The notes under the pieces are model-generated. The model searched no databases. It was not told the origin of the DNA and worked only from the letters and a program-made list of their open reading frames with translations. From Lutimaribacter saemankumensis (lineage in GTDB: Bacteria > Pseudomonadota > Alphaproteobacteria > Rhodobacterales > Rhodobacteraceae), in assembly GCF_900100005.1 (NCBI RefSeq), contig NZ_FNEB01000005.1, positions 186,001 to 250,000 on the forward strand: a stretch of DNA of 64,000 nt, read 5' to 3'. Positions 54,868 to 63,412 of this stretch are shown here, in pieces (position 1 is the stretch's first letter; each line of letters opens with the position of its first letter). The translations under genes were made by a program, and so were the position numbers.

Positions 54868-56415
54868 TTACGCCACGCTTGGTTCGGGCTGATGGGCATG
54901 GCACCCGAACATGACCAGGCGGGCCCCGTTGATCAACGGGCGCACGCGGCATTTGCGGGTTGTTCCATCTCTCATTTCAATCGCGAGATCGTCCAGAGCC
55001 GTTCCTGAAACCAGCGCCTCTTCCACCTGGGCCCACGATGTGTCCGGGCTGCTTTCCCTCCGCCAAATGGCGATGGCATCGCCGATGGTCGTGTCAGCAA
55101 AGGCACTGTCAGGATCCACCCGCCAGGTCGCCCGGAATTCCGCGTTCGAAAACGCCAGGACACCATCTGCGGAAAACACCGCCATTGCCGCGTCCATCTG
55201 GTCAAGCACCGCGTTGCCCAACGCCAGTTCAGACCGGAAACTGCGGGTCAGCGACACCTCGTGGCTGATATCCTCGAACATGAAGGCCACGGCCCCGTCA
55301 GGATGCGGCCGTCCCGTCACGCGATATGTCTGCCCCGATGCAAGCGACCAGGTTTCCTGGAACGTGCCGTCGCTGGCGGCCGCGACCAACGTGCCGATCC
55401 GCTCACGCCAGCTTGAATAGTTCTTTGGCTCCGGCATCATCTGCTTTTCGCGCAGCATGTCGAAGAAACACAGGATCGTCGGTCGCGCGCTCAGGAAATC
55501 GACGGGCAGTTCGGTTAGGTCCACAAGCGCGGGATTGAACAGAGCAAGCTGACGGTCGCGGTTGAAGATCGCCAATCCGATGGCAAGGTGCGCGAACGTC
55601 TTGGTGAGCGTCTGGACAAAGTTGCGCTGGGCGATTTCCGCGTTGACGACCGTATCGATGTTCAGCGCGTACGTGACGATGCGCGGGCCCGCATCGACCG
55701 CGCAGAGAGAATACCAGTGCTGCACATCCCCGCCCGGTTCCGGCAGGCAATCGCGGCGCGTTGCCGACGCCTTTTTTTCAGGTGCAAGCGGTTCGAACAG
55801 GGCAGGAAGCGCACGGCCTGACGCGGGATAGCCCATGTTTCGCGCAAGTGAAACATAGGCCCTGTTCGCCCACTGGATGCGGCTGTCCTTGTCGCTGATC
55901 CAGATCGGATTTGGCGTATGCGCCAGGCTGTTGCGCATGTAGCGCAATTCGATCAGCGCGTTCTGAAGCTGGTGATGAACCGACCCGCTGATGCCTTGGG
56001 TCGTGTCGCCGTGCAAGACCAACCGCACGTTTTCGCCATCTCGGGTTGCCACCAGGAAGCCACGGTCAAGCGGGTCCGGTGGCGACAGCGTGGTTTCCCG
56101 CTGTTCGAGCGCATCGGGATCGTCCGGGAAGTCTGGAAAGCGCAAACTCATGGATTGCGCGACAACCGCCCAGTCATCTTCGCCGCTGCTCGTGGACCGG
56201 TCGAACAAGCCGGACGCATCGGACAGATCGCAAAGCTCCCTGCCTTGAAACACGAACACCACCGGATCAGCCGAAGCCGCTGCTACAGCCGGGACGGTGT
56301 TGTCGCGCAAAGGCGCCTTGGCCAATCGTGACAGCCAGACCAGACTGGTCATGCCTGCCGCACAACCCAATGCGACCGATGCGACCAGAACAAGGAAATC
56401 AAGATTTGCCGCCAT
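54868..56415 (-). CDS. PAS-repeat membrane protein in the DivL gene position, without kinase domain
   Basis: 515-residue protein: one N-terminal membrane segment (about 7-28), a variable region, then three PAS-like units at about 150-260 (NPIWISDKDSRIQWANRAYV), 270-380 (IGLAIFNRDRQLALFNPALV) and 395-500 (MAVFSADGVLAFSNAEFRAT). In alphaproteobacteria the gene upstream of tsaE-amgK-murU-addBA is often DivL, a PAS-rich pseudo-kinase in CckA-CtrA control. Here the reading frame ends after the last PAS; there is no dimerisation helix, H/Y-box or ATP-binding lid, and only 39 bases separate it from tsaE. Identity with DivL rests on position and layout (inference). Confidence 0.75.
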   Translation of the reverse strand: MAANLDFLVLVASVALGCAAGMTSLVWLSRLAKAPLRDNTVPAVAAASADPVVFVFQGRELCDLSDASGLFDRSTSSGEDDWAVVAQSMSLRFPDFPDDPDALEQRETTLSPPDPLDRGFLVATRDGENVRLVLHGDTTQGISGSVHHQLQNALIELRYMRNSLAHTPNPIWISDKDSRIQWANRAYVSLARNMGYPASGRALPALFEPLAPEKKASATRRDCLPEPGGDVQHWYSLCAVDAGPRIVTYALNIDTVVNAEIAQRNFVQTLTKTFAHLAIGLAIFNRDRQLALFNPALVDLTELPVDFLSARPTILCFFDMLREKQMMPEPKNYSSWRERIGTLVAAASDGTFQETWSLASGQTYRVTGRPHPDGAVAFMFEDISHEVSLTRSFRSELALGNAVLDQMDAAMAVFSADGVLAFSNAEFRATWRVDPDSAFADTTIGDAIAIWRRESSPDTSWAQVEEALVSGTALDDLAIEMRDGTTRKCRVRPLINGARLVMFGCHAHQPEPSVA

Positions 56416-56482
56416 CGCCCCGACCTGACTGTCTGTGCGCCGTCAGCCTGACTCGGCAATGGTTACCAAATGGTTAAAACAC

Positions 56483-57877
56483 TCATGGCCCCAACAGGAT
56501 GTTTTGCGCCGTGACGGGAATATCGAAGGCGCGCACGTCGATCCTGTCGCGTGGCCAGACGACCTCGATGATCGCACCGCAACGTTCGGGGTTCTCGGAC
56601 GGTGCAAGAAATGGGTCATGCCCGTTGGCAAAGCTCAGCTCCGCCCCGCTCCGTTCCAACAGGGTCTTGGCGATGAACAGGCCCAGCCCCATGCCTTCGT
56701 ATTCAGGCCGTTGACTGCGGTCTTCGGGGTTGCGCCGCCGCCGCATGAAGGGATCACCGATCCGTCCCAGCAACTGCTGCGGAAACCCGCGCCCGTCATC
56801 CATGATCCGAACGCTGATCCGGTTTTCATCCCATTCCGCCTCGATCCAGACCCGTTCGCGCGCGAAATCGACGGCGTTCTGGATCAGGTTGCGCAGTCCG
56901 TGAATGATTTCGGGCCGGCGCAGGATCGCGGGTTGAACGGCATCTACGCCCTCGGCTGGCTGATAGTCGAACAGCAGCAGCTTTCCACGGTTGCGGTGCG
57001 GTTCGGCGGCCTCTTCTATCACTGCGCTCAGCGGGGCCTGCCGCAGATGCAGATCGTCTTTCCCTGCCCGCCCCATGGATCTAAGGATATCGCGGCACCG
57101 GTCGGCCTGGTCGCGGATCAGGCGCGCGTCGTCGGCCAGGTCGGGCCGGTCATCCAGCTCTTCTACCAACTCGGCGCTGGCAAGTTTGATCGTGGCAAGC
57201 GGCGTGCCAAGCTCATGCGCGGCGGCTGCCACCACGCCCCCCAGATCGGTCAGCCGCTGTTCACGCGAAAGCGCCATTTGCGTTGCCTGCAACGCGTCCG
57301 ACATCGTATGCATTTCCACCGTGACCCGGCGGGAATAGATGCTCAGAAACGCAACGGCGATCACGATCGAGACCCAGTTGCCGAAAATGAACAGGTCGGG
57401 AATACGCAGGACAAACCCCTCGGCCGTGCGAAGCGGCACATAGGCCGTGGACAGCACCGTCACCGCCGCGATAGCCGTGACCGCCAGGAACACGGTCGAC
57501 CGCAAAGTCAGAACATTCGCCGATATGACGACCGGCCCGAGGATCAGAACGGAAAACGGGTTGTTCAAACCCCCGGTCAGATACAGCAGCAAGGACAATT
57601 GCAGCAGGTCGAACAGAACCATCAGCAGGTTTTCGGTTTCCGAAAGGCGCTTGTTCTCGGGGAATATGAACATCGCGATCAGGTTGCCGATAACCGAGAC
57701 ACCCACCACCAGCAGGCACAACCCGTATTCCAGGCTCAGGTCATAGGCCTGGTTTGCCACCATCAGCGCCGAAAGCTGCCCGGTGATCGCCCCCCAGCGC
57801 AAAAGGATCAGCGTGCGCAGCCGGATCCAGTTGCCCCTGTCGCGTCCTTTGAGAATACTCAGATTAGGTTCAGCCAT
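56483..57877 (-). CDS. regB: Redox-sensing histidine kinase RegB (PrrB)
   Basis: 464-residue sensor kinase of the RegB/PrrB family. Six membrane helices carry the quinone-site motif GGLNNPF (102-108). The H-box is AAAHELGTPLATIKL with H221, and the redox cysteine is C261 in ADRCRDILRS; the 40-residue spacing matches the reference proteins. ATPase boxes are LIQNAVDFA, DDGRGFP and GMGLGLFIA. AAGG upstream of 57877 picks this start; in-frame starts further up exist. It diverges from senC and regA, its usual partners, across 106 bases. Confidence 0.96.
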   Translation of the reverse strand: MAEPNLSILKGRDRGNWIRLRTLILLRWGAITGQLSALMVANQAYDLSLEYGLCLLVVGVSVIGNLIAMFIFPENKRLSETENLLMVLFDLLQLSLLLYLTGGLNNPFSVLILGPVVISANVLTLRSTVFLAVTAIAAVTVLSTAYVPLRTAEGFVLRIPDLFIFGNWVSIVIAVAFLSIYSRRVTVEMHTMSDALQATQMALSREQRLTDLGGVVAAAAHELGTPLATIKLASAELVEELDDRPDLADDARLIRDQADRCRDILRSMGRAGKDDLHLRQAPLSAVIEEAAEPHRNRGKLLLFDYQPAEGVDAVQPAILRRPEIIHGLRNLIQNAVDFARERVWIEAEWDENRISVRIMDDGRGFPQQLLGRIGDPFMRRRRNPEDRSQRPEYEGMGLGLFIAKTLLERSGAELSFANGHDPFLAPSENPERCGAIIEVVWPRDRIDVRAFDIPVTAQNILLGP

Positions 57878-57983
57878 CTGCGCCTTTTCGTCCCGTTGCA
57901 TCCCCTGCCGCAGCACTGAATATGCGCCGCGTATTCACATTTTCCCGGAATCTCCGGGCCGGATTTTTGAAAGGAAACCCGTC

Positions 57984-58613
57984 ATGACACGTCTATACGC
58001 AATCGCCGCCGCTGTCGTCGCCATTGTGTTCCTGGTTGGCGTCTGGGTTTTCACGATGGGCGGCCAGCCCGATGACAAGTTCGCCCAGTGCCGCACCGCC
58101 GCCGTTGCCGGCGGCACGTCGCAGATCGGCGGACCGTTCACGCTGATCGACGAAACCGGCAAGACCGTGACCGACAAGGACGTGATCGACGGGCCGACCC
58201 TGCTCTATTTCGGCTACGCGTTCTGCCCCGATGTCTGCCCGCTGGACAATTCGCGCAACGCCGAAGCCATCGAAATCCTGGAAAGCCGTGGCGTGATGGT
58301 CAAACCGGTATTCATCTCGGTCGATCCCGACCGGGACACACCCGAGTTGCTGGCGGATTTCACCGATAACCTGCATCCCCGCATGCTGGGGCTGACCGGA
58401 ACGCCGGAACAGATCAAGGCCGCCAGCCAGGCCTATCGCACCTATTTCAAGAAACAGGAGCCCGAAGAAGGCGATGAGGAATATTACCTGATCGACCACT
58501 CGACCTTTTCCTACCTGACCTTCCCCGAAGAAGGCTTTGTCGAGTTCTTCAAGCGTGACCTGACGCCCGAGCAACTGGCCGATCGCATCCAGTGCTTTGT
58601 CGAGGCGCGCTGA
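57984..58613 (+). CDS. senC: SCO1/SenC (PrrC) copper-binding protein
   Basis: 209-residue membrane-anchored thioredoxin-fold protein. One N-terminal helix (IAAAVVAIVFLVGVWVF) leads to the periplasmic domain with copper ligands C81 and C85 (CPDVCP) and H172 (LIDHSTFSYL). It assembles the CuA site of cytochrome c oxidase and influences RegB signalling. AAAGGAAA precedes the ATG at 57984. It is followed by regA after 87 bases and diverges from regB. Confidence 0.95.
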   Translation: MTRLYAIAAAVVAIVFLVGVWVFTMGGQPDDKFAQCRTAAVAGGTSQIGGPFTLIDETGKTVTDKDVIDGPTLLYFGYAFCPDVCPLDNSRNAEAIEILESRGVMVKPVFISVDPDRDTPELLADFTDNLHPRMLGLTGTPEQIKAASQAYRTYFKKQEPEEGDEEYYLIDHSTFSYLTFPEEGFVEFFKRDLTPEQLADRIQCFVEAR

Positions 58614-58700
58614 CCGTTTCTTGACCTGCGAAGGTTTGACGCAGGGTTGTCCGCGCTATAGAAAACTCTAACTTTTGCCCGCAACAGGAGGGAGCGCCGG

Positions 58701-59252
58701 ATGGCCGAGCAACTTCAGGATCTGGGAGAGGACCGGAGCCTTCTGCTCGTCGATGACGACGAGCCGTTCCTCAAGCGCTTGGCAAAAGCGATGGAAAAGC
58801 GCGGTTTCGAGGTTGAAACCGCCGGTTCTGTCGCGGCAGGCAAGGCAATCGCCACCGCCCGGCCACCGGCCTACGCGGTCTGCGACCTGCGGCTGGAAGA
58901 CGGCAATGGCCTCGACGTGGTCGAGGTGCTGCGCGAAAAGCGCCCCGATTGCCGGATCGTCGTTCTGACGGGCTATGGTGCAATTGCAACGGCGGTTGCA
59001 GCGGTCAAGATCGGGGCGACGGATTACCTGTCCAAGCCCACGGATGCGACGGACATCACCAACGCGCTTTTGGCCAATGGCGATGAAATGCCCCCGCCCC
59101 CGGAAAACCCGATGAGCGCGGACCGCGTGCGCTGGGAACATATCCAGCGCGTCTATGAACTTTGTGACCGCAATGTCAGCGAAACCGCGCGGCGGCTGAA
59201 CATGCACCGCCGGACCCTGCAGCGCATCCTTGCGAAACGGTCCCCGCGCTGA
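58701..59252 (+). CDS. regA: Response regulator RegA (PrrA)
   Basis: 183-residue global redox regulator. The receiver has D18-D20, phosphoacceptor D62 in VCDLRLEDGNG, and Lys in YLSKPTDA. A proline hinge (PPPPENP) leads to the Fis-type helix-turn-helix (VSETARRLNMHRRTLQRIL). The short receiver-Fis layout is diagnostic for RegA. With RegB it controls respiration and other redox genes. It converges on the MAPEG gene. Confidence 0.96.
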   Translation: MAEQLQDLGEDRSLLLVDDDEPFLKRLAKAMEKRGFEVETAGSVAAGKAIATARPPAYAVCDLRLEDGNGLDVVEVLREKRPDCRIVVLTGYGAIATAVAAVKIGATDYLSKPTDATDITNALLANGDEMPPPPENPMSADRVRWEHIQRVYELCDRNVSETARRLNMHRRTLQRILAKRSPR

Positions 59253-59259
59253 CGGCCTT

Positions 59260-59724
59260 CTAACGCGACAGCACCCACAGCCCATGGACCGCCATGTAGA
59301 TCACGATCAGTGACCCGATGGTGTAGAAACTTGCCCGCATCTCGTGCGATTGCCGGCTCGCGTAGGCCGCGAAATGGCCAAGCCGTGCGGCAAGGAACCC
59401 GAACATCAGGCTCTGTGCCAGCCAAAGAGCAGGTTCCGAGATCACGAAAAGAAACCCCGCCATCCAGAATGCCGGGATGTTTTCCAGGTCGTTGCGGTGC
59501 ATGCGGCGCGACCGGTCGACATAGTCGTTCAGATCCAGTTGCCCAGGGTGCGGCGCCCTGTTCAAAGGGCCGGTTTGCATGTCTTCGGGGCTGGCGAACC
59601 CTGCCTTCGCCGTCATCATCCGGTAGACGGTCATCCACCCCTGGCCCATGACTTTCAGCACCAGCAACGCCGACACGATCGCGTAGGTCGTGAATACCGG
59701 GTTCTCGGGCGATAAGGCTGTCAT
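59260..59724 (-). CDS. MAPEG-family membrane protein
   Basis: 154-residue protein with four hydrophobic helices and the MAPEG motif RMHRNDLENIPAFW after helix 1. Eukaryotic relatives are glutathione transferases/peroxidases of the membrane; bacterial members are poorly known. GAAAGGTGA precedes the ATG at 59724. The 106 bases between it and the TetR gene hold two identical palindromes, so it is a likely target of that repressor. Confidence 0.88.
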   Translation of the reverse strand: MTALSPENPVFTTYAIVSALLVLKVMGQGWMTVYRMMTAKAGFASPEDMQTGPLNRAPHPGQLDLNDYVDRSRRMHRNDLENIPAFWMAGFLFVISEPALWLAQSLMFGFLAARLGHFAAYASRQSHEMRASFYTIGSLIVIYMAVHGLWVLSR

Positions 59725-59773
59725 GCTGTCACCTTTCCTGTTTCGGTTGACCAAAAGGGGCCGCCAGAACTTG

Positions 59774-59788
59774 CTTACCAATGGTAAG
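59774..59788. promoter_or_regulatory. Palindromic operator 1 (TetR-type)
   Basis: CTTACCAATGGTAAG, an inverted repeat CTTACC-N3-GGTAAG. A second copy lies 23 bases further on. Both are in the promoter region shared by the MAPEG and TetR genes. Confidence 0.82.
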
Positions 59789-59796
59789 TGAAATAC

Positions 59797-59811
59797 CTTA
59801 CCGATGGTAAG
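59797..59811. promoter_or_regulatory. Palindromic operator 2 (TetR-type)
   Basis: CTTACCGATGGTAAG, with the same arms as operator 1. It contains the ATG at 59804, one possible but unlikely start of the TetR gene. Confidence 0.82.
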
Positions 59812-59830
59812 TCAGTCAAGGATTCCGCCT

Positions 59831-60415
59831 TTGCCCCCGAAAAAGACCAGCGATGAAATTCTGGAAATAGCCCGGACAATCCTTGCCGATGCAGGTCTGT
59901 CGGCCTTGTCTTTCGACGCAATCGCACGGCGTCTTGGCCGTTCGAAACAGGCGGTGCTTTACTGGTTCCCGACGAAACGCGATCTGCTGGCGGCCCTGTT
60001 CCTGCCCTGTCTGGAAGCCGAAACTGAAACAGCGGTCACGGCGCTTGCCGGCAGCACCGACGATAGGGATGCAATTGCCAGGTTCATACGCGCCGTGGCC
60101 GATTTTCACCTGCGCGATCTCGATCGCTTTCGGATGATGTATCTTCTGCCGCAAATTCAAAACGGCGCCAGCGCGGATACGGCTGGGGCACCGCTCGTTG
60201 AACAGGTGCATCCGGTCACCGACAGGCTCTATTCGAGCCTGGCGCAGCACCTTGAAGGCAATGAACCGCAGTCGCGAAAGGACGCCGTTGCCATCCATTC
60301 CGCTGTTCTGGGTCTGGTGCTTATGGTCGCCCTCGCAGACGGGTTGGGCGACCCGCTGAAACACGCATCTAAAGATCTGGTCGAGTCACTGATCGGAAAA
60401 TTCACAGGACGCTGA
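59831..60415 (+). CDS. TetR-family transcriptional repressor
   Basis: About 194-residue TetR regulator. The N-terminal helix-turn-helix is SFDAIARRLGRSKQAVLYWF (about residues 25-45), followed by a helical ligand domain with FHLRDLDRFRMMYLLP. A TTG at 59831 is eight bases after AAGGA and gives a normal TetR N-terminus (PPKKTSDEILEIARTIL). The ATG at 59804 has no ribosome-binding site and is inside operator 2. It probably represses itself and the divergent MAPEG gene; the inducer is unknown. Confidence 0.88.
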   Translation: MPPKKTSDEILEIARTILADAGLSALSFDAIARRLGRSKQAVLYWFPTKRDLLAALFLPCLEAETETAVTALAGSTDDRDAIARFIRAVADFHLRDLDRFRMMYLLPQIQNGASADTAGAPLVEQVHPVTDRLYSSLAQHLEGNEPQSRKDAVAIHSAVLGLVLMVALADGLGDPLKHASKDLVESLIGKFTGR

Positions 60416-60430
60416 CTGCAAAACGAAAAG

Positions 60431-60454
60431 GGCGGGCGCACCCGCCCCTTGTTT
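60431..60454. terminator. Bidirectional terminator between the TetR gene and hemY
   Basis: GGGCGGG (60431-60437), loop CGCA, CCCGCCC (60442-60448), then TTGTTT on the plus strand and TTTTCGTTTT on the minus strand. It lies just after both convergent stops. Confidence 0.8.
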
Positions 60455-60459
60455 CCGGG

Positions 60460-61965
60460 TCAGGCTTGCGTCTTTTCCTTTCCGGCCTCGTCGTCCTGTT
60501 CCTCAGCCGGCTTTTCCGAGTCGTCCACCAGCTCGGCGTCGACGATTTCGGCCTGCTCTTCTTCGGCGGGCTCCTCGGTCTTGTCCTCGATCGAGCCGAC
60601 GATCAACGGGAGCATCTCCACACCCGTGGGCGCGACGACCTGTGAGGCAGGCGGAGACCGCCAGGTCAGTGTATCGAAGGAATGGCAATTGCCGCAGACG
60701 GGCGTCCATTCGGAATGGATGTTGTGGCAGTTGTCGCATACCCATTGCGGCCCGCGCGGTGCCGAAAGCGCACGCGCCAGCCACCCCTTGACCACCGCGT
60801 CCGACGCCCCTTCGCCACGTTCAATGGCGGCCATGATGGTAAGCGCCCGTGCATCGGGATCTTTTTCGGCCAGATCGCCCAATGCACGCCGCGCGGCGGG
60901 GAAATCCTCGGCTGCGATGTAAAGTTCGGCCTGCAACAGCTTCGTTTCCCGGTCATCGGGGTTCAGCTTGATAAGTTGCTGGAACCGCTTGATCCGTGCC
61001 TCGGGTGTCTCGTCCGGCTCCACCACCGCAAACGCACCGGCAAGATCGGGATGAGGCTGCGCGGCCCACGCCTTTTTCAGGACGCGGACGGCGTATTTCT
61101 TTTTGCCCTGTTCGACATAGCTGCGCGCCGCGAGGACGGCCGCGGGAACTAGATCGGGCGACAGCCGGTTGGCCTCGATCGCGGCCTCGCGGGCCTCGAT
61201 GTCCTTGCCCTCGTCCAGGATGCCCTTTGCCTCGGACAGCGCCAGAACGGCATCGCGCCGCTTGTGCACGTCACGCGGCAGCGTGCCGGTGCGCAGCTTG
61301 GTGCGCAGGGTGCTGCGCGCCCCGGCCCAATCTTCGGCCCGCGCCTGAAGTTGCAACAAGGTGTCCTGGGTCTCCTCGTGGCGCGGTTTCAGCTCCAGCG
61401 CCTTTTCGGCCAGCTTGCGCGCGGTGTCGGTGTCACCATCCGCCAGCTTCTGCTTCATGATCCCGCGCACACCGACGAACCGCGTCTGATCGTTTTCCAG
61501 CAGCCGCTTGTAAACCTCTTCCGCCTTTTTCCGGTCGCCCGAGATTTCGGCGGCCTGCGCGGTCAGCAGATTGGTCAGCGCGGGCTTGTTCAGATACTTC
61601 TCGGCCCGTGCGGCTTTGGCCATGGCAACGCGCCCTTCGCCACTGGCCAACGCCATCATGCCTTCGCTCAGCGCCTCGAAACCCTTGCGCTCGCGGTTGC
61701 GGTCGAAATAGCGGCTCAGCGCGGTTTCGTCCCCATTGATGAACTTCCAGGTCGCGATCAGCAAACCCAGCAGCTTTAGGAAGACCCAGACCGCGATCAC
61801 CAGCACGACAAGCGCCAGCACGGCCATGATCGGCGTCAGCGTCACCTCTATGCCGGCGGCCTGTATGGTCACGCCACCTTCCATGTCCAGCACGTACCAC
61901 GCGCCCATCGCAATGCCCGCGACGAGGACGAAGAAAACGAAGATCTTTAAAACGGACCAAAGCAT
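60460..61965 (-). CDS. hemY: HemY-type TPR membrane protein with C-terminal zinc ribbon
   Basis: 501-residue HemY-N family protein: two N-terminal membrane helices (about 5-27 and 45-70), then TPR-like helical repeats to about residue 400 (AAEISGDRKKAEEVYKRLLE, ALELKPRHEETQDTLLQLQ). Near residue 420 a C-x2-C-x12-C-x2-C ribbon (VCDNCHNIHSEW, VCGNCHSFDTL) probably binds a metal, as the rubredoxin-like part of LapB does. An acidic tail ends the protein. This is not the heme-pathway enzyme also called HemY. It is the third gene of the hemD-mic60-hemY run, 13 bases after mic60. Confidence 0.88.
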   Translation of the reverse strand: MLWSVLKIFVFFVLVAGIAMGAWYVLDMEGGVTIQAAGIEVTLTPIMAVLALVVLVIAVWVFLKLLGLLIATWKFINGDETALSRYFDRNRERKGFEALSEGMMALASGEGRVAMAKAARAEKYLNKPALTNLLTAQAAEISGDRKKAEEVYKRLLENDQTRFVGVRGIMKQKLADGDTDTARKLAEKALELKPRHEETQDTLLQLQARAEDWAGARSTLRTKLRTGTLPRDVHKRRDAVLALSEAKGILDEGKDIEAREAAIEANRLSPDLVPAAVLAARSYVEQGKKKYAVRVLKKAWAAQPHPDLAGAFAVVEPDETPEARIKRFQQLIKLNPDDRETKLLQAELYIAAEDFPAARRALGDLAEKDPDARALTIMAAIERGEGASDAVVKGWLARALSAPRGPQWVCDNCHNIHSEWTPVCGNCHSFDTLTWRSPPASQVVAPTGVEMLPLIVGSIEDKTEEPAEEEQAEIVDAELVDDSEKPAEEQDDEAGKEKTQA

Positions 61966-61978
61966 GCCCTGTCCCCCC

Positions 61979-63358
61979 TCAATTCGCGGTCAGCGATTGC
62001 GCCAGCTCTTCAGCGGCAGCAATGGCGTTCTGACGCGTTTTGGCGCGCGCAACCCAACCTGACAAGGCCGCGCGGCCCTGTTCCGGCAGCGCCTCGATTT
62101 CGGCAAGGGCATCTGTCAGCCGGCCATCGCGCAACGCCGCTTCGGCCCGCGACAGGATCGCGTCGGGGCTGTCGCCTTCCTGCGGCTCCAGCGATCTCAC
62201 GCCCAGTTGTGTGCGTAGAAACCCACCCAGACCACCGTCCTCGCCCGCAGCCTTGCGGGCCGCGCCAAGCGCCTCGCGCGCAGCGCCGGGAAATGCCGCC
62301 GCAAGCTGGGCCAGCGTCGGAACGCCCGACGCCTGTTCCGCCAGCGCACCGGGCACGGAAACACCGGCCGCGCGCAAGTCATCCAGCGCCGCGCCATAGT
62401 CGCTCCCGGTATCGAGCGCGGTTTGCACGCGGCTCAGCGCCGCGCGGGCCAATGCCTCTTGTGCCGTCGCCTCTGCCGCAGCCTCGCGCGCCTGCGCTTC
62501 GGACAGCAATGTGTCGATTTCCGCGCGCTGGGCGTCAACGCCATCCTGCAGTGCGCGCAGTTCTGCCGTAACAGCGCTTGCGTCCCCGCTTCCGGTCTCG
62601 GCGACAGGGCGTGTTTCCAGCGCTTCGATCCGTGCCTGAAGGTCGGTCAAGGTTCCGGCAATGCCGTCGATGCGCTGGGACAACTCGGCCAAGCCATCGG
62701 CGTTGCCAGCCACCTGCCCTTGCAGATCGCCAAGGTTCAGCCCGTTCAGCGCACCGGCAATCTCGTCGATGCGGCTTTCCTGGGCTGCGCTCGCCTCGGT
62801 CAACTGGGCAAGGGTGCCATCCTGCGCACCGGGCCAGGGCCAGCCTTCGGGCAAAACATACCGCGCCGCTCCGAAACCGATGACCGCGGCGGCCACGCCC
62901 CCCAGAAGCATGGGAACGAAACCGCCCCTTTTCACCACGACCGGGTCAGCCTGCTTTGTGGGCGTGTCGCTGCGTTCCGGTTCCGGTTCGTGCGTTTCGA
63001 CGGTCTCTGGTTCAGTCAATTCGTCTTCGGTGGAAACTGTCTCATCCGCGTCCGGCTGTGCCTCGACACTGGATACGCCGTCGCCCTCGCCCGGTTCGTC
63101 GGGAATTTCGCTATCCGCGTCCGGCTGTGCGTCGGTTTCCGACGCCCTGTCCTCATCGCTGGAATCGGTATCCGGTTCGTCCAGCGTTACCGGCACATCC
63201 TCTTCGGTGCCGGGCGTGTCGCCATCGCTGTCAGCGGCCGTTTTCTCGGGTTCGTCCGGTGTGTCGGACTGGGCTTCGTCTTCTTCGACGATCACCGCAT
63301 CGACAATATCCTGGGCATCGTCGATCTTGGGTTTCGCGGGCTTTTTCCTGTTTGCCAC
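61979..63358 (-). CDS. Alphaproteobacterial Mic60/mitofilin-like inner-membrane protein
   Basis: 459-residue protein: an acidic, repetitive cytoplasmic N-terminus (about 1-140, runs of E/D/T with two copies of AQPDAD), one membrane helix (about 145-165, FVPMLLGGVAAAVIGFGAAR), a coiled coil (about 180-300), and a C-terminal mitofilin-like domain (DALAEIEALPEQGRAALSGW). The same order, between hemD and hemY, marks alphaMic60, the bacterial relative of the mitochondrial crista-junction protein that bends inner membranes. Confidence 0.87.
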   Translation of the reverse strand: MANRKKPAKPKIDDAQDIVDAVIVEEDEAQSDTPDEPEKTAADSDGDTPGTEEDVPVTLDEPDTDSSDEDRASETDAQPDADSEIPDEPGEGDGVSSVEAQPDADETVSTEDELTEPETVETHEPEPERSDTPTKQADPVVVKRGGFVPMLLGGVAAAVIGFGAARYVLPEGWPWPGAQDGTLAQLTEASAAQESRIDEIAGALNGLNLGDLQGQVAGNADGLAELSQRIDGIAGTLTDLQARIEALETRPVAETGSGDASAVTAELRALQDGVDAQRAEIDTLLSEAQAREAAAEATAQEALARAALSRVQTALDTGSDYGAALDDLRAAGVSVPGALAEQASGVPTLAQLAAAFPGAAREALGAARKAAGEDGGLGGFLRTQLGVRSLEPQEGDSPDAILSRAEAALRDGRLTDALAEIEALPEQGRAALSGWVARAKTRQNAIAAAEELAQSLTAN

Positions 63359-63412
63359 CGGTGGGCCACCTTTCGATTCTCATTAAAACATCTACTTGTG
63401 TCCGACCCAACC

